Below, piece after piece: positions 26,392 through 35,047 of a DNA stretch of 64,000 nt. Position 1 is the stretch's first letter; every line of letters begins with the position of its first letter. Source of the DNA: DATBGZ01 sp036557785 (GTDB taxonomy: Bacteria; Actinomycetota; Actinomycetes; Mycobacteriales; Micromonosporaceae); assembly GCA_036557785.1 (NCBI GenBank), contig DATBGZ010000085.1, positions 29,995 through 93,994 on the forward strand, written 5' to 3'. Made by a program: the position numbers and the translations under genes. Below the pieces are notes generated by a model. That model did no database searches. It was given only the letters and a program-made list of their open reading frames with translations, and was not told the origin of the DNA.

Positions 26392-28053
26392 GTGAGTAGC
26401 AGCGAGGCTGGCCTTGACGTGGTCGTGGTCGGCTCCGGGGCCGCGGGCATGACCGCCGCGCTGACCGCCGCGCGCCGCGGGCTGAGCGTGGTCGTGGTGG
26501 AGAAGGCCGCCACCTTCGGAGGCTCCACGGCGCGCTCGGGCGGTGGCGTGTGGATCCCCGGCAACTCCGTGCTGGCCCGGGCAGGGCTGCGGGACACACC
26601 TGGTGCAGCACGTGCCTACCTTGCTCATGTCGTCGACGGCCACGCCAGCCAGGCGCGGCAGCACGCCCTGCTGGAGTTCGGGCCCTCGATGCTCGACTTC
26701 CTGATGACGCACTCTCCGCTGCGCTTCGCCTGGGCTCGCGGCTACCCCGACTACTACCCGCACGCGCCTGGCGGGCAGCCCCTGGGGCGCACGGTCGAGC
26801 CGCGCCCGCTGGACGGCAACCTGCTCGGCGACGAGCTCGGGCGGCTCAACCCGCCCTATCTCGCCGCACCGGGATCGATGGCGATCACCGCCCGGGACTA
26901 CCGGTGGCTCAGCCTCGGCACGCGCCACCCGCGTGCCGTCGCTGCCGCGGCACGGGTCGCGCTGCGGGCCCTCGCGGGCCGGGCACGGGGCGCACGGCTA
27001 CTCACCATGGGCCAGGCACTCGCGGCAGGGCTCCGGGTCGGACTGCAGCGCGCAGGGGTCCCGGTCTGGCTGGAGACCCCGCTGCTCGACGTGCAGGTCG
27101 ACAACGGTCGGGTCGCCGGCGTCTGGGTGACCCGCATCGGCAGCCGTACGTTGCTGCGAGCCCGCCGCGGCGTCGTCCTCGCGGCCGGCGGGTTCGAGCG
27201 CAACGAGGCGATGCGCAAGCAGTACCAACGAGCCCCCATTGGTACCGAGTGGACGGTCGGCGCACTCGCCAACACCGGTGACGGGATCGAGGCCGGGCAG
27301 CGCCTGGGCGCCGCGCTGGACCTCATGGACGACGCCTGGTGGGGTCCGTCGATCCCCGCGCCCGGCGGGGCGTACTTCTGCCTGGCTGAACGCAACCTGC
27401 CCGGCAGCATCATGGTCAACGGAGCCGGGCAGCGCTACGTCAACGAGTGTCTGCCCTATGTGGACGCCGTGCACGCCATGTACGACACGGACCGTCCCGA
27501 CGCCCCGACGATCCCGTCCTGGCTCATCGCCGACCAGCGCTACCGCGATCGGTACCTCTTCGCCGGCCGCGGCCCACGCCAGCCGCTGTCACGCCGGTGG
27601 TACGCCGCCGAGATCCTGTTCCGCGAGCCCACCCTGGCCGCGCTGGCGACACGCATCGGCGTGCCGCCCGAGGCGATGACGTCCACTGTGGACCGGTTCA
27701 ACGGCTTCGCGCGAGGCGGCGTCGACGAGGACTTCGGGCGGGGCGAGTCCGCCTACGATCGGTACTATGGCGACCCGACCAACACGCCGAACCCGTGCCT
27801 GGGTGAGCTGGTCAAGCCGCCGTTCTACGCCGTGCAGATCGTCCCGGGCGACCTGGGCACCAAGGGCGGCCTGCGTACAAACGAGCGTGCCCGGGTGCTG
27901 CGCGAGGACGGTACGCCGATCCCCGGCCTCTACGCCGCGGGGAACACCAGCGCCTCCGTGATGGGTCACAGCTACGCCGGCGCGGGCGCCACGATCGGGC
28001 CGGCGATGACCTTCGGCTACGTCGCCGCCCTCGACCTCGCCGACCCGTCCTGA
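26392..28053 (+). CDS. kstD: 3-ketosteroid delta1-dehydrogenase KstD
   Basis: A 553-aa flavoprotein of the fumarate reductase/KstD family. It shows the FAD motif VVVVGSGAAGMTAALTAARRG (residues 10-30 region), GGSTARSGGGVWIPGN, YPDYYPHAPGG, a central YQRAPIGTEWTVGALANTGDGI, and the C-terminal VPGDLGTKGGLRTN...LYAAGNTSASVMGHSYAGAGATIGPAMTFGY. It introduces the C1-C2 double bond, so that with KshAB ring B opens. The GTG at 26392 is required to keep the FAD motif and leaves no room for an RBS: the message is probably leaderless. It is single, ending 13 bp before repeat copy 6. Confidence 0.94.
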   Translation: MSSSEAGLDVVVVGSGAAGMTAALTAARRGLSVVVVEKAATFGGSTARSGGGVWIPGNSVLARAGLRDTPGAARAYLAHVVDGHASQARQHALLEFGPSMLDFLMTHSPLRFAWARGYPDYYPHAPGGQPLGRTVEPRPLDGNLLGDELGRLNPPYLAAPGSMAITARDYRWLSLGTRHPRAVAAAARVALRALAGRARGARLLTMGQALAAGLRVGLQRAGVPVWLETPLLDVQVDNGRVAGVWVTRIGSRTLLRARRGVVLAAGGFERNEAMRKQYQRAPIGTEWTVGALANTGDGIEAGQRLGAALDLMDDAWWGPSIPAPGGAYFCLAERNLPGSIMVNGAGQRYVNECLPYVDAVHAMYDTDRPDAPTIPSWLIADQRYRDRYLFAGRGPRQPLSRRWYAAEILFREPTLAALATRIGVPPEAMTSTVDRFNGFARGGVDEDFGRGESAYDRYYGDPTNTPNPCLGELVKPPFYAVQIVPGDLGTKGGLRTNERARVLREDGTPIPGLYAAGNTSASVMGHSYAGAGATIGPAMTFGYVAALDLADPS

Positions 28054-28066
28054 ACCCGCCCGCTCC

Positions 28067-28128
28067 CACGATCTTGGGCCCATCGTCGCGATCGGAGATC
28101 CACTCACGACGATAAGCCCAAGATCGCG
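28067..28128. repeat. 62-bp inverted repeat, copy 6
   Basis: Arms CACGATCTTGGG and CCCAAGATCGCG (one outer base changed), centre GATCGGAGATCC. It occupies most of the gap between the convergent kstD and ltp2 genes and probably terminates both. Confidence 0.9.
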
Positions 28129-28140
28129 AAAGAAGGGGGG

Positions 28141-29304
28141 TCAGGAGGGGGCGAGGATGAGGCCGCTGGTGGGAACGCCGGTGCCGGCGGTGACGAGGAC
28201 GGGGCCGTCGCCCGGTACCTGGTTGACGGAGGTGCCGCGCACCTGCCGGACGGCCTCGGCGATGCCGTTCATGCCGTGGATGTAGGCCTCGCCGAGTTGG
28301 CCACCGTGGGTGTTGATCGGCAGGCGTCCACCGATCTCGATAGCAGCATCGGCGATGAACCCCGGCGCATCCCCGGGGCCGCAGAAGCCGAGCTCCTCCA
28401 ACTGCATCAGGACGTACGGAGTGAAGTGGTCGTAGAGCACGGCGGTACGGATGTCCGAAGGGGACAGCCCGGACCGGCGCCAGAGCTGGCGCGCCACGAC
28501 GCCCATCTCGGGCAGGCCCGTCAGCTCATCCCGGTAGTAGCTGGTCATCACGTACTGGTCCGGGCCGCTGCCCTGCGCGGCGGCCCGGACCAGGGCCGGC
28601 GGCTGCGGTAGGTCGCGGGCACGCTCGGCCGAGGTCACCACGACGGCCACGGCGCCGTCGCTCTCCTGGCAACAGTCCAGCAGCCGCAACGGTTCCACGA
28701 TCCAGCGCGAGGCCTGGTGCTCCTCGATCGTGATCGGCCGACCGGAGAACCACGCCTTCGGGTTGGTGGCGGCGTGGCGACGGTCGGCCACCGCGACCCG
28801 GCCGAAGTCCTCGCTCGTCGCGCCGTAGACATGCTGGTAGCGCCGGGCCAGCATCGCCACCGTTGCCGCGGGTGTGCCCAGCCCCATCGGGTAGTGCCAA
28901 CTGTTGTCGACTCCGGTGGCGTCGCGCGCAACCTGGCCGAACCGCCGACCCGAGCGCTCGTTGAGGGCCCGGTAGCAGACCACCACCTGCGCGGCCCCGG
29001 TCGCCACGGCCATCGCGGCCTGGTGCACGGTCGCGCACGCCGCCCCGCCGCCGTAGGAGATCTGGCTGAAGAAGCTCAGCTCCTCCGCGCCGATCTCCCG
29101 GGCCACCGCGATCTCGGAGTTGTTGTCCATGGTGAACGTCACCAGTCCGTCCACATCGGACGGCGTCAGCCCGGCATCGGCGAGCGCCGCCCGTACCGCT
29201 TCGACCGCCAGCCGCAGCTCGGTGCGGCCGGAGTCCTTCGAGAACTCGGTCGCCCCGATGCCCACGATCGCGGCACCACCGGCCCGCCGGTGCCGGGCCG
29301 TCAC
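28141..29304 (-). CDS. ltp2: Steroid side-chain retro-aldolase Ltp2
   Basis: A 387-aa thiolase-like aldolase starting VTARHRRAGGAAIVGIGATEFSKDSGRTE. It shows ISYGGGAACATVHQAAMAVATG, a QESDGAVAVVVTS block, VLYDHFTPYVLMQLEELGFC and EAYIHGMNGIAEAVRQVRG; the tyrosines of the last two motifs correspond to those proposed as catalytic in Ltp2. With the DUF35 part of ChsH2 it cleaves 17-hydroxy-3-oxo-4-pregnene-20-carboxyl-CoA into androstenedione and propionyl-CoA. The start is GTG 29304, overlapping the chsH1 stop (GTGA). It is the last gene of the operon fadE34-fadE28-fadE29-chsH2-chsH1-ltp2, the order known in mycobacteria. Confidence 0.93.
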   Translation of the reverse strand: MTARHRRAGGAAIVGIGATEFSKDSGRTELRLAVEAVRAALADAGLTPSDVDGLVTFTMDNNSEIAVAREIGAEELSFFSQISYGGGAACATVHQAAMAVATGAAQVVVCYRALNERSGRRFGQVARDATGVDNSWHYPMGLGTPAATVAMLARRYQHVYGATSEDFGRVAVADRRHAATNPKAWFSGRPITIEEHQASRWIVEPLRLLDCCQESDGAVAVVVTSAERARDLPQPPALVRAAAQGSGPDQYVMTSYYRDELTGLPEMGVVARQLWRRSGLSPSDIRTAVLYDHFTPYVLMQLEELGFCGPGDAPGFIADAAIEIGGRLPINTHGGQLGEAYIHGMNGIAEAVRQVRGTSVNQVPGDGPVLVTAGTGVPTSGLILAPS

Positions 29305-29690
29305 GGGAACACCACGGTGACGGTTGCGGTGACGTGGTCGCCGAGGCTGTTGCGACCGACCACCTCGACCACGACCTCGTCCCCGTCGCGGGCGGCGACC
29401 CGGCCGCGCAGGACAAGCGTGTCGTGGGCGTAGCACGGCACGCCGAGCCGGATCTCGATCCGCCGCAGCACCGCGGTCGGGCCGGCCCAGTCCGTGACGA
29501 AGCGCTGCACCAGGCCGGTCGAGGTCAGGATGTTCAGGAAGATGTCGGTGCTGCCGAGCTCGATCGCGCGGTCCCGGTCGTGGTGCACGTCCTGGAAGTC
29601 GCGGGTCGCGATGGCCGAGCTGATCACGAACGTGGGCGTGGCCTCGATCGTCAGCTCCGGCAACCGGCTGCCCAGCTCCGCGCTCATCAT
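29301..29690 (-). CDS. chsH1: MaoC-like hydratase subunit ChsH1
   Basis: A 129-aa single hot-dog-fold protein, the length of mycobacterial ChsH1. It has ATRDFQDVHHDRDRAIELGSTDIFLNILTSTGLVQRFVTDW, where the DxxxxH dehydratase motif lies, and NSLGDHVTATVTV at the C-terminus. With ChsH2 it hydrates 3-oxo-4,17-pregnadiene-20-carboxyl-CoA. The ATG at 29690 overlaps the chsH2 stop in ATGA; a second ATG follows directly at 29687. The downstream ltp2 start overlaps its stop. Confidence 0.93.
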   Translation of the reverse strand: MMSAELGSRLPELTIEATPTFVISSAIATRDFQDVHHDRDRAIELGSTDIFLNILTSTGLVQRFVTDWAGPTAVLRRIEIRLGVPCYAHDTLVLRGRVAARDGDEVVVEVVGRNSLGDHVTATVTVVFP

Positions 29691-30604
29691 GCGGACTCCT
29701 CCTGGGCCAGCCGCCACGTGGGCAGCGTGAGCTCGTCGTCGACAGGTTGCAGCGCGAGCCGTACGGGGGCGCCGACCGTCACCTCGGACGGGTGGGCCCC
29801 GACCAGCTCGCCCAGCATCCGTACGCCCTCCCGGAGTGCCACGAGCGCCACGACGAAGGGTGCCGTGCGGCCCGGTACCGGCGGGTGATGGTGCACCACG
29901 TAGCTGAAGATCGTGCCCGCCCCAGAAGAGACCACATAGGACCGGTCGAGGGAGCCGCAGGCCGGGCAGGCCGGCCCTGGTGGGTGGCGCAGGGCCCCGC
30001 AAGCATCACAGCTCTGGATACGCAGCTCGCCGACCCTCGTCCCCGCCCAGAAGAACTCCGTGTCACGGCTGACGACCGGCCGGATGATCTCCCCCGTGGA
30101 CACCCGCGACGGCTGGGTCGCGGCGGCCGGCGGACGGTAGCGCAGCACCCGGAAGATCATCGTGGCCACCACCTCGTCGCCGACGTACCAGGTGGTCTCG
30201 GTGGTGATGAACCAGCCCTCACCCAGTGCGGTGCGCTTCGGGCCGACGACGCTCACCACCCGGCTGGACACCGAGACCTCCTCGCCCACCCGAAGGTAGC
30301 GGTGGTAGGTCTGCTCGCAGTTCGTGGCGACGATGCCGGGATACCCGGCCTCGGCGAATGCCTGGGAGATCCTGCCGAGCGGGTCGCCGTCGTCGCTGCC
30401 CCGGCGCAGTCCGCGCATCGTCCAGACCTGGATCATCGCGGGTGGCGCCACCCCCGAGCGCTCATAGACCGGGTTGGTGTCGCCGAGCGCCTCCAGCCAG
30501 TTGCGGATCATCGGGAGGTTGACCGGATCCCGGCCCGGGCGGGTCGCACTCGGTCCCGCCGCGATGATCTTCTCGGCGGCCGCGGTGAGGTCAGGATCGC
30601 TCAA
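29687..30604 (-). CDS. chsH2: MaoC-DUF35 fusion hydratase/aldolase partner ChsH2
   Basis: A 305-aa two-domain protein. The N-terminal MaoC-like domain spans about 1-160 (NPVYERSGVAPPAMIQVWTMRG, TNCEQTYHRYLRVGEEV). The C-terminal DUF35 domain spans about 175-300, with a four-cysteine zinc ribbon C199, C202, C213, C216 (CDACG...CPACG) and an OB fold (GTIFSYVVHHHPPVPG). The MaoC part pairs with ChsH1 for hydration; the DUF35 part docks on Ltp2 for aldol cleavage. No ATG or GTG fits; TTG at 30604, preceded by GAGGAG, is the most likely start. Confidence 0.9.
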   Translation of the reverse strand: MSDPDLTAAAEKIIAAGPSATRPGRDPVNLPMIRNWLEALGDTNPVYERSGVAPPAMIQVWTMRGLRRGSDDGDPLGRISQAFAEAGYPGIVATNCEQTYHRYLRVGEEVSVSSRVVSVVGPKRTALGEGWFITTETTWYVGDEVVATMIFRVLRYRPPAAATQPSRVSTGEIIRPVVSRDTEFFWAGTRVGELRIQSCDACGALRHPPGPACPACGSLDRSYVVSSGAGTIFSYVVHHHPPVPGRTAPFVVALVALREGVRMLGELVGAHPSEVTVGAPVRLALQPVDDELTLPTWRLAQEESA

Positions 30605-30614
30605 CGCCGGCTCC

Positions 30615-31757
30615 TCACCGCGGGACGCGGGGAAGGCCGAGCCCGGCCGTGGCGATGAGCTCCCGCTGGATCTCGTTGACCCCGCCTCCGAAGGTGAGCA
30701 CGAGGTTGCGCTTGGCCTGCAGGTCCAGCCAGGCCATGAGCTGCGCGGTCGCCGGGTCGGCGGGGTCGCCGTGGCGGGCCACGAGCTCCTCGAGAGCCTG
30801 GCCGTGGCGCAGCAGACGCTCGGACGCGAAGACCTTCGTCGCCGACGCGTCGGCCACATCGACGGTCTGCGCCGCGGCAACCTGCCAGTTGAGCAGCTCG
30901 TTGACGCGCAGTGTGGCGTAGGCGTCGGCAAGCACCCGACGGACGCTGGGATTGTCCCCTATGGACGATGCCCAGGCGCTCACCCGATCGTAGAGCGCCC
31001 CTAGCCGACCCGCCGGTCCCAGCATCACCCGCTCGTGGTTGAGCTGCGATGTCATCAGGCGCCAACCACCGTTCTCGGGACCGACCCGCATGCCCACGGC
31101 AACCCGCACATCGCTGTAGTAGGTCGCGTTGACGTGGTGCGCGCCATCGCAGGTGATGATCGGCGTCCAGGTGTATCCGGGATCGCGCGTGTCGACGATG
31201 AGGATCGACAGCCCCTGGTGCTTGGGGGAGTGCGGGTCGGTCCGGCAGGCGAGCCAGATGTAGTCCGCGTCGTGCCCACCGGTGGTGAAGGTCTTCTGTC
31301 CATTCACGACATACTCCTCGCCCACCCGCTGCGCGCGGGTCGTCAACGAGGCCAGGTCGGTGCCCGCACCTGGCTCGGTGTACCCGATGGCGAAGTGCAC
31401 CTCGCCCGCGAGGATGCGTGGCAGGAAGAACTGCTTCTGCTCCGGAGTCCCGTACTCCTGCAACGTCGGCCCGACCGTCTGTAGCGTGACCGACGGCAGT
31501 GGGACGTCGGCCCGCGCCGCCTCGTCGACGAAGACGTGCTGCTCCACCGGTCCGAAGCCGCGTCCGCCGTACTCGGTCGGCCACCCCACGCCCAGCCAAC
31601 CGTCACGGCCCAGCCGGCGCACCACCTCGCGCAGCACCGGGCCGTGTCGCTGGGTCCGCATGACCACCCGTTCCTGCGGTGTCATCAGACCGGCGAAGTA
31701 CTCGCGTAGCTCGGCACGCAGCGTGCGTTGCGGCTCGGTCAGGTCAATGAAGGTCAT
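30615..31757 (-). CDS. fadE29: Acyl-CoA dehydrogenase FadE29 (ChsE2)
   Basis: A 380-aa acyl-CoA dehydrogenase starting MTFIDLTEPQRTLRAELREYF. It carries VHFAIGYTEPGAGTDLASL (about residues 120-138), NGQKTFTTGGHDADYIWLACRTDP, HVNATYYSDVRV and the ending LVLTFGGGVNEIQRELIATAGLGLPRVPR, nearly the mycobacterial FadE29 pattern. With FadE28 it forms ChsE1-ChsE2, which dehydrogenates the C3 side chain (3-oxo-4-pregnene-20-carboxyl-CoA). The ATG at 31757 lies inside the end of fadE28 (14-bp overlap). Confidence 0.93.
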   Translation of the reverse strand: MTFIDLTEPQRTLRAELREYFAGLMTPQERVVMRTQRHGPVLREVVRRLGRDGWLGVGWPTEYGGRGFGPVEQHVFVDEAARADVPLPSVTLQTVGPTLQEYGTPEQKQFFLPRILAGEVHFAIGYTEPGAGTDLASLTTRAQRVGEEYVVNGQKTFTTGGHDADYIWLACRTDPHSPKHQGLSILIVDTRDPGYTWTPIITCDGAHHVNATYYSDVRVAVGMRVGPENGGWRLMTSQLNHERVMLGPAGRLGALYDRVSAWASSIGDNPSVRRVLADAYATLRVNELLNWQVAAAQTVDVADASATKVFASERLLRHGQALEELVARHGDPADPATAQLMAWLDLQAKRNLVLTFGGGVNEIQRELIATAGLGLPRVPR

Positions 31758-32808
31758 CGCGCCTCCCGAGGGCGTCGAGGCGGAATCGCGCGCCCCCGAC
31801 CGCGCGCACCAGATCCTTCACCAGCGACGTGTACCGGTGCAGCGGGTAGGTGACGTCGAGGCCGAGGCCGCCGTGCAGGTGATGGCAGGTCCGCACCGCG
31901 AGCGGCGCCTCGCGGGCAAGCCAGTAACCGGCCACATCGAGATCGGTCCGGGGATCGCTGGCCCGGTCCAGCCGCCAGCACGCGGAGAGCGTCGCGAGGT
32001 GCAGCGTGCGCGAGGCGATCCAGACATCGGCGATCTGCTGTGCCACGGCTTGGAACTCGGCGAGCCTGCGTCCAAACTGCTGGCGGGAGCGGACGTGTGC
32101 GCTGGTCAGCGCCAACGCCCCCGCCACCGCCCCGTCGCCGAGCGCGCACGCTCCGGCCAGCGCCAGCCGGTACAGGTCCTCGACCGCCGCAGCGCCCCCG
32201 CCGAGCAGCCCGGACGCGACGGCACCGTCGAAGACGACCGTCCACTCGGGAGTGTCGCCGGAGGACGGCGTCCGGGTCAGCGTGACGCCGGCGGCACTCG
32301 GATCGACGATGGCGACCGCGGCCTGCCCGGTCGCCTGCCGCACGGGCACCAGGATCGCCCGGGCCCGGTCGGCATATGCCACGCCGACCTTCGTCCCGGT
32401 GATCGCCAGGTCCGGCGTACACCGCGTCGCGGGCACCGTGGGCTCCGGGTCGGCCGCCTCGCGCAGCCCCGCGGTCAGCACGGGCGTGCCCGGCAGCAGT
32501 GCATCCTGCTGGTCGGGCGTTGCCCACCGGACCAACGGCAGCACGCCGAGAGCCAGGCTCGGCAGGGCGGGCAGGGCAACCGCGCGGCGGCCGATCTCGG
32601 TCAGCACGACCATGCTCGCGAGCACGCCGAGTCCCTCACCGCCCAGGCGCCGCGGCACCGACAGGCAGAGCAGGCCACTGCCACCGAGCGCCTTCCACGT
32701 CCGGTCCGCGGCGTCCGTACCGCTCGCATCGAGCATGGCCTCTGCGTCGAGCACGGCACTGGCGGTCTGCACGGCCGCCACGCAGGCTTCGTCGAGCGCG
32801 AAGTCCAC
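31744..32808 (-). CDS. fadE28: Acyl-CoA dehydrogenase FadE28 (ChsE1)
   Basis: A 354-aa divergent acyl-CoA dehydrogenase. It has GGEGLGVLASMVVLTEIGRRAVALPALPSLALG, a short beta domain, SRQQFGRRLAEFQAVAQQIADVWIASRTLHLA (about residues 235-265) and CHHLHGGLGLDVTYPLHRYTSLVKDL at the C-terminus. These are features of the FAD-sharing partner subunit. It pairs with FadE29 (overlapping downstream). GTG at 32808 begins one base after the fadE34 stop, so the whole operon is tightly coupled. Confidence 0.9.
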   Translation of the reverse strand: MDFALDEACVAAVQTASAVLDAEAMLDASGTDAADRTWKALGGSGLLCLSVPRRLGGEGLGVLASMVVLTEIGRRAVALPALPSLALGVLPLVRWATPDQQDALLPGTPVLTAGLREAADPEPTVPATRCTPDLAITGTKVGVAYADRARAILVPVRQATGQAAVAIVDPSAAGVTLTRTPSSGDTPEWTVVFDGAVASGLLGGGAAAVEDLYRLALAGACALGDGAVAGALALTSAHVRSRQQFGRRLAEFQAVAQQIADVWIASRTLHLATLSACWRLDRASDPRTDLDVAGYWLAREAPLAVRTCHHLHGGLGLDVTYPLHRYTSLVKDLVRAVGGARFRLDALGRRDDLH

Positions 32809-32809
32809 C

Positions 32810-34939
32810 TCAGTGCCCTCGTTCTCGGGGCAGGCCCAGGACCCGCTCCGCGACCACGTCCAGCAGGATCTGGGTCGTTCCGCCCGCGATGCTCAGGCAG
32901 CGCGTGAGCAGGAACTCGTGCACCGGCTCTGCTGTCTCGTCGCAGACGGCCGCACCGGCGGCTCCGCACAGCAGCAGGGAGGCCTCCGCGACGGCCTGCC
33001 GGTGCGCGACGCCGACCAGCTTGCGTACGGCTGACTCCGCGCCCGCCGGCTCGCCGGCGAGCCGACGCAGCGTGGCCCGAAGCTCCATTGTGGAGACCGC
33101 GAGGCTGTCGGCGACCAGCCCGCCGATCCGGTCCCGCACGCCGCGATCCTCGCTCGTGCCGGCGGCGCGCACGGACGCGAGCAGGCCTTCGACCGCCTCA
33201 CCGAGCGCGCCGCCGCGACCGATCGCCACGCGCTCGTGCTCGAGCGTGCCGCGGGCCAGCCGCCACCCGTCGCCCGGCGTGCCGACGACGAAGCGATCCG
33301 GCACGAAGACGTCGTCGAGGAAGACCTCGTTGAAGTCCGCGTGACCCGTGATCTCGCGCAGGGGCCGGATCTCCAGACCCGGGCTGTCCATCGGCACCAG
33401 GAAATAGGTCAGGCCCTGGTGCCGGGGTGCCTGCGGGTCGGTGCGGGCCAGGCAGATGCCCCAGTGTGCCTCATGGGCCAGGGAGGTCCAGACCTTCTGC
33501 CCGGTGAGCAGCCAACCGTCATCGACGCGCACGGCCCGGGTCCGTAGCGAGGCCAGGTCGGATCCCGCCTCCGGCTCGCTGAAGAGCTGGCACCAGGTGA
33601 TCTCGCCCCGAAGCGATGGCCCGACGAACCGCTCCCGTTGCTCGTGCGTGCCGTGCGCGATGATGGTCGGCAATACCCAGGCCGCCATCTGGATGTCCGG
33701 CCGGACGATGCCGTGCGCGACGAGCTGCTCGTCGAGCGCGATCTGCTCGGCTGGTGCGGCGGAGCGCCCGTAGGGCCGTGGCCAGCCGGGTGTCAGCAGA
33801 CCGGCGTCGGCCAACGCCGCCCGCTGCTGCTCCTGCGGCAGTTCCGCGATCTGGCGCACCTCGGACCCTACGGCGTCGCGGAGCTGGCCCGGCAGCTCGT
33901 CCGCGCCCGGCCAGCCGACCCCTACGCCGCCGCGCCGCACACCGGCCAGCGCCAGGTCCGCCGCGCGCTGCCGCCACACGGCACCGTCGCCGAGGAGTTG
34001 CCGCAACGCCATGGCCCGGCGCAGGTAGAGATGCGCGTCGTGCTGCCAGGTGAAGCCGATGCCGCCCAGCACCTGGATGCAGTCCTTCGCGTTCTCCACG
34101 CCGGCGTCCATCGCGACAGCCGCCGTCACCGCGGCCGCGAGCGGGAACTCCTCCGGGGACTGTCCATAGGCGACACAGGCGTCCCAGGCGAGCGCGCAGG
34201 CACGTTCGGAGCGGCACAGCATGCCGGCGAGGAGGTGCTTGATTGCCTGGAAGGAGCCGATCGGGCGGTCGAACTGCCGGCGTTGTGTGGCGTACCGGGT
34301 CGCCGTCCGTACGCACCACGATGCCACCGCCGCGGCCTCGATCGCACCGAGCAGTGCCGCCGTGTCGCGGACAGTGTCGGCCGTGAGCGCGACGGCATGG
34401 TTGAGGTCCACATCGGAGGATGACACCACGGCGAGCGGTCGGGAGAAGTCCAGCGGCCGCAAGGGCCGCAGGCTCACCGCCGGGTCGTCGGAGGCGACGA
34501 GCAGCCACCGCCCTGCGTGCGGCAGCAGCAGGTGGGTGGTCGCCCCGGCGCCGAGGACGGGCCCCGGTCCCCAGGCGACCGCGACCGACGCGTCACCGGT
34601 GACGATCGCCGGCAGCACATCCTTGACGGCCGGCATGTCGGCATGCGGGGCCAGCAGGAGACCGGCGAGCACGGTCGGCATGATCGGCCCGGGCACCAGG
34701 GCGTCGGTCACCTGCTCGAGAGCGACGGCGAGATCGACGACGGTTCCCGTGCCGCCGACCGGTTCGGGCAGGCCCAGGGCGAACAGCCCCAGGTCGGCGA
34801 GCCCGCGCCAGAGTCGATCGGTGTCGGCGTGCGCGGCGTCCTCCGCCATCGCCCGCACGGCGGCGATGCTCTCCATCGCCGCGGCCCGCCGCTGGATCGA
34901 CGCCGCTATGGCGTGCTCGTCCGCGGTGATGGCGATCAC
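32810..34939 (-). CDS. fadE34: Fused double acyl-CoA dehydrogenase FadE34 (ChsE3)
   Basis: A 709-aa protein made of two acyl-CoA dehydrogenase units. The N-terminal half (about 1-320) is partner-like, with RYATQRRQFDRPIGSFQAIKHLLAGMLCRSERA and QVLGGIGFTWQHDAHLYLRRA. The C-terminal half (about 345-709) is catalytic-like, with TWCQLFSEPEAGSDLASLR, LTGQKVWTSLAHEAHWGICLART and LSIAGGTTQILLDVVAERVLGLPRE. FadE34 in M. tuberculosis has 711 aa and acts on the C5 side-chain steroid CoA. It begins at GTG 34939, only 8 bp from a KstR box, so the operon message may be leaderless. It is first in the side-chain operon of six genes. Confidence 0.93.
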   Translation of the reverse strand: MIAITADEHAIAASIQRRAAAMESIAAVRAMAEDAAHADTDRLWRGLADLGLFALGLPEPVGGTGTVVDLAVALEQVTDALVPGPIMPTVLAGLLLAPHADMPAVKDVLPAIVTGDASVAVAWGPGPVLGAGATTHLLLPHAGRWLLVASDDPAVSLRPLRPLDFSRPLAVVSSSDVDLNHAVALTADTVRDTAALLGAIEAAAVASWCVRTATRYATQRRQFDRPIGSFQAIKHLLAGMLCRSERACALAWDACVAYGQSPEEFPLAAAVTAAVAMDAGVENAKDCIQVLGGIGFTWQHDAHLYLRRAMALRQLLGDGAVWRQRAADLALAGVRRGGVGVGWPGADELPGQLRDAVGSEVRQIAELPQEQQRAALADAGLLTPGWPRPYGRSAAPAEQIALDEQLVAHGIVRPDIQMAAWVLPTIIAHGTHEQRERFVGPSLRGEITWCQLFSEPEAGSDLASLRTRAVRVDDGWLLTGQKVWTSLAHEAHWGICLARTDPQAPRHQGLTYFLVPMDSPGLEIRPLREITGHADFNEVFLDDVFVPDRFVVGTPGDGWRLARGTLEHERVAIGRGGALGEAVEGLLASVRAAGTSEDRGVRDRIGGLVADSLAVSTMELRATLRRLAGEPAGAESAVRKLVGVAHRQAVAEASLLLCGAAGAAVCDETAEPVHEFLLTRCLSIAGGTTQILLDVVAERVLGLPRERGH

Positions 34940-34947
34940 CCAGGAAT

Positions 34948-34961
34948 TAGAACACGTTCCA
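34948..34961. promoter_or_regulatory. KstR operator between fadE34 and kstR
   Basis: TAGAACACGTTCCA matches TnnAACnnGTTnnA exactly. It is 8 bp from the fadE34 GTG and 86 bp upstream of the kstR ATG. It should repress the fadE34 operon and may autoregulate kstR, for which TAGGAT at 34997-35002 is a possible -10. Confidence 0.85.
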
Positions 34962-35047
34962 CCTCAGCGGCGCCAGGCCGTGCGCGGCCCCGCTGATAGG
35001 ATCCGGGCATCACCACCGTTCTCCCCCGGGAGCGAGAGGGATCCGGT

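Noticed and set aside
27589..28107. Minus-strand frame overlapping kstD and repeat copy 6
   Set aside because: It is a shadow frame opposite kstD; no recognisable motif.
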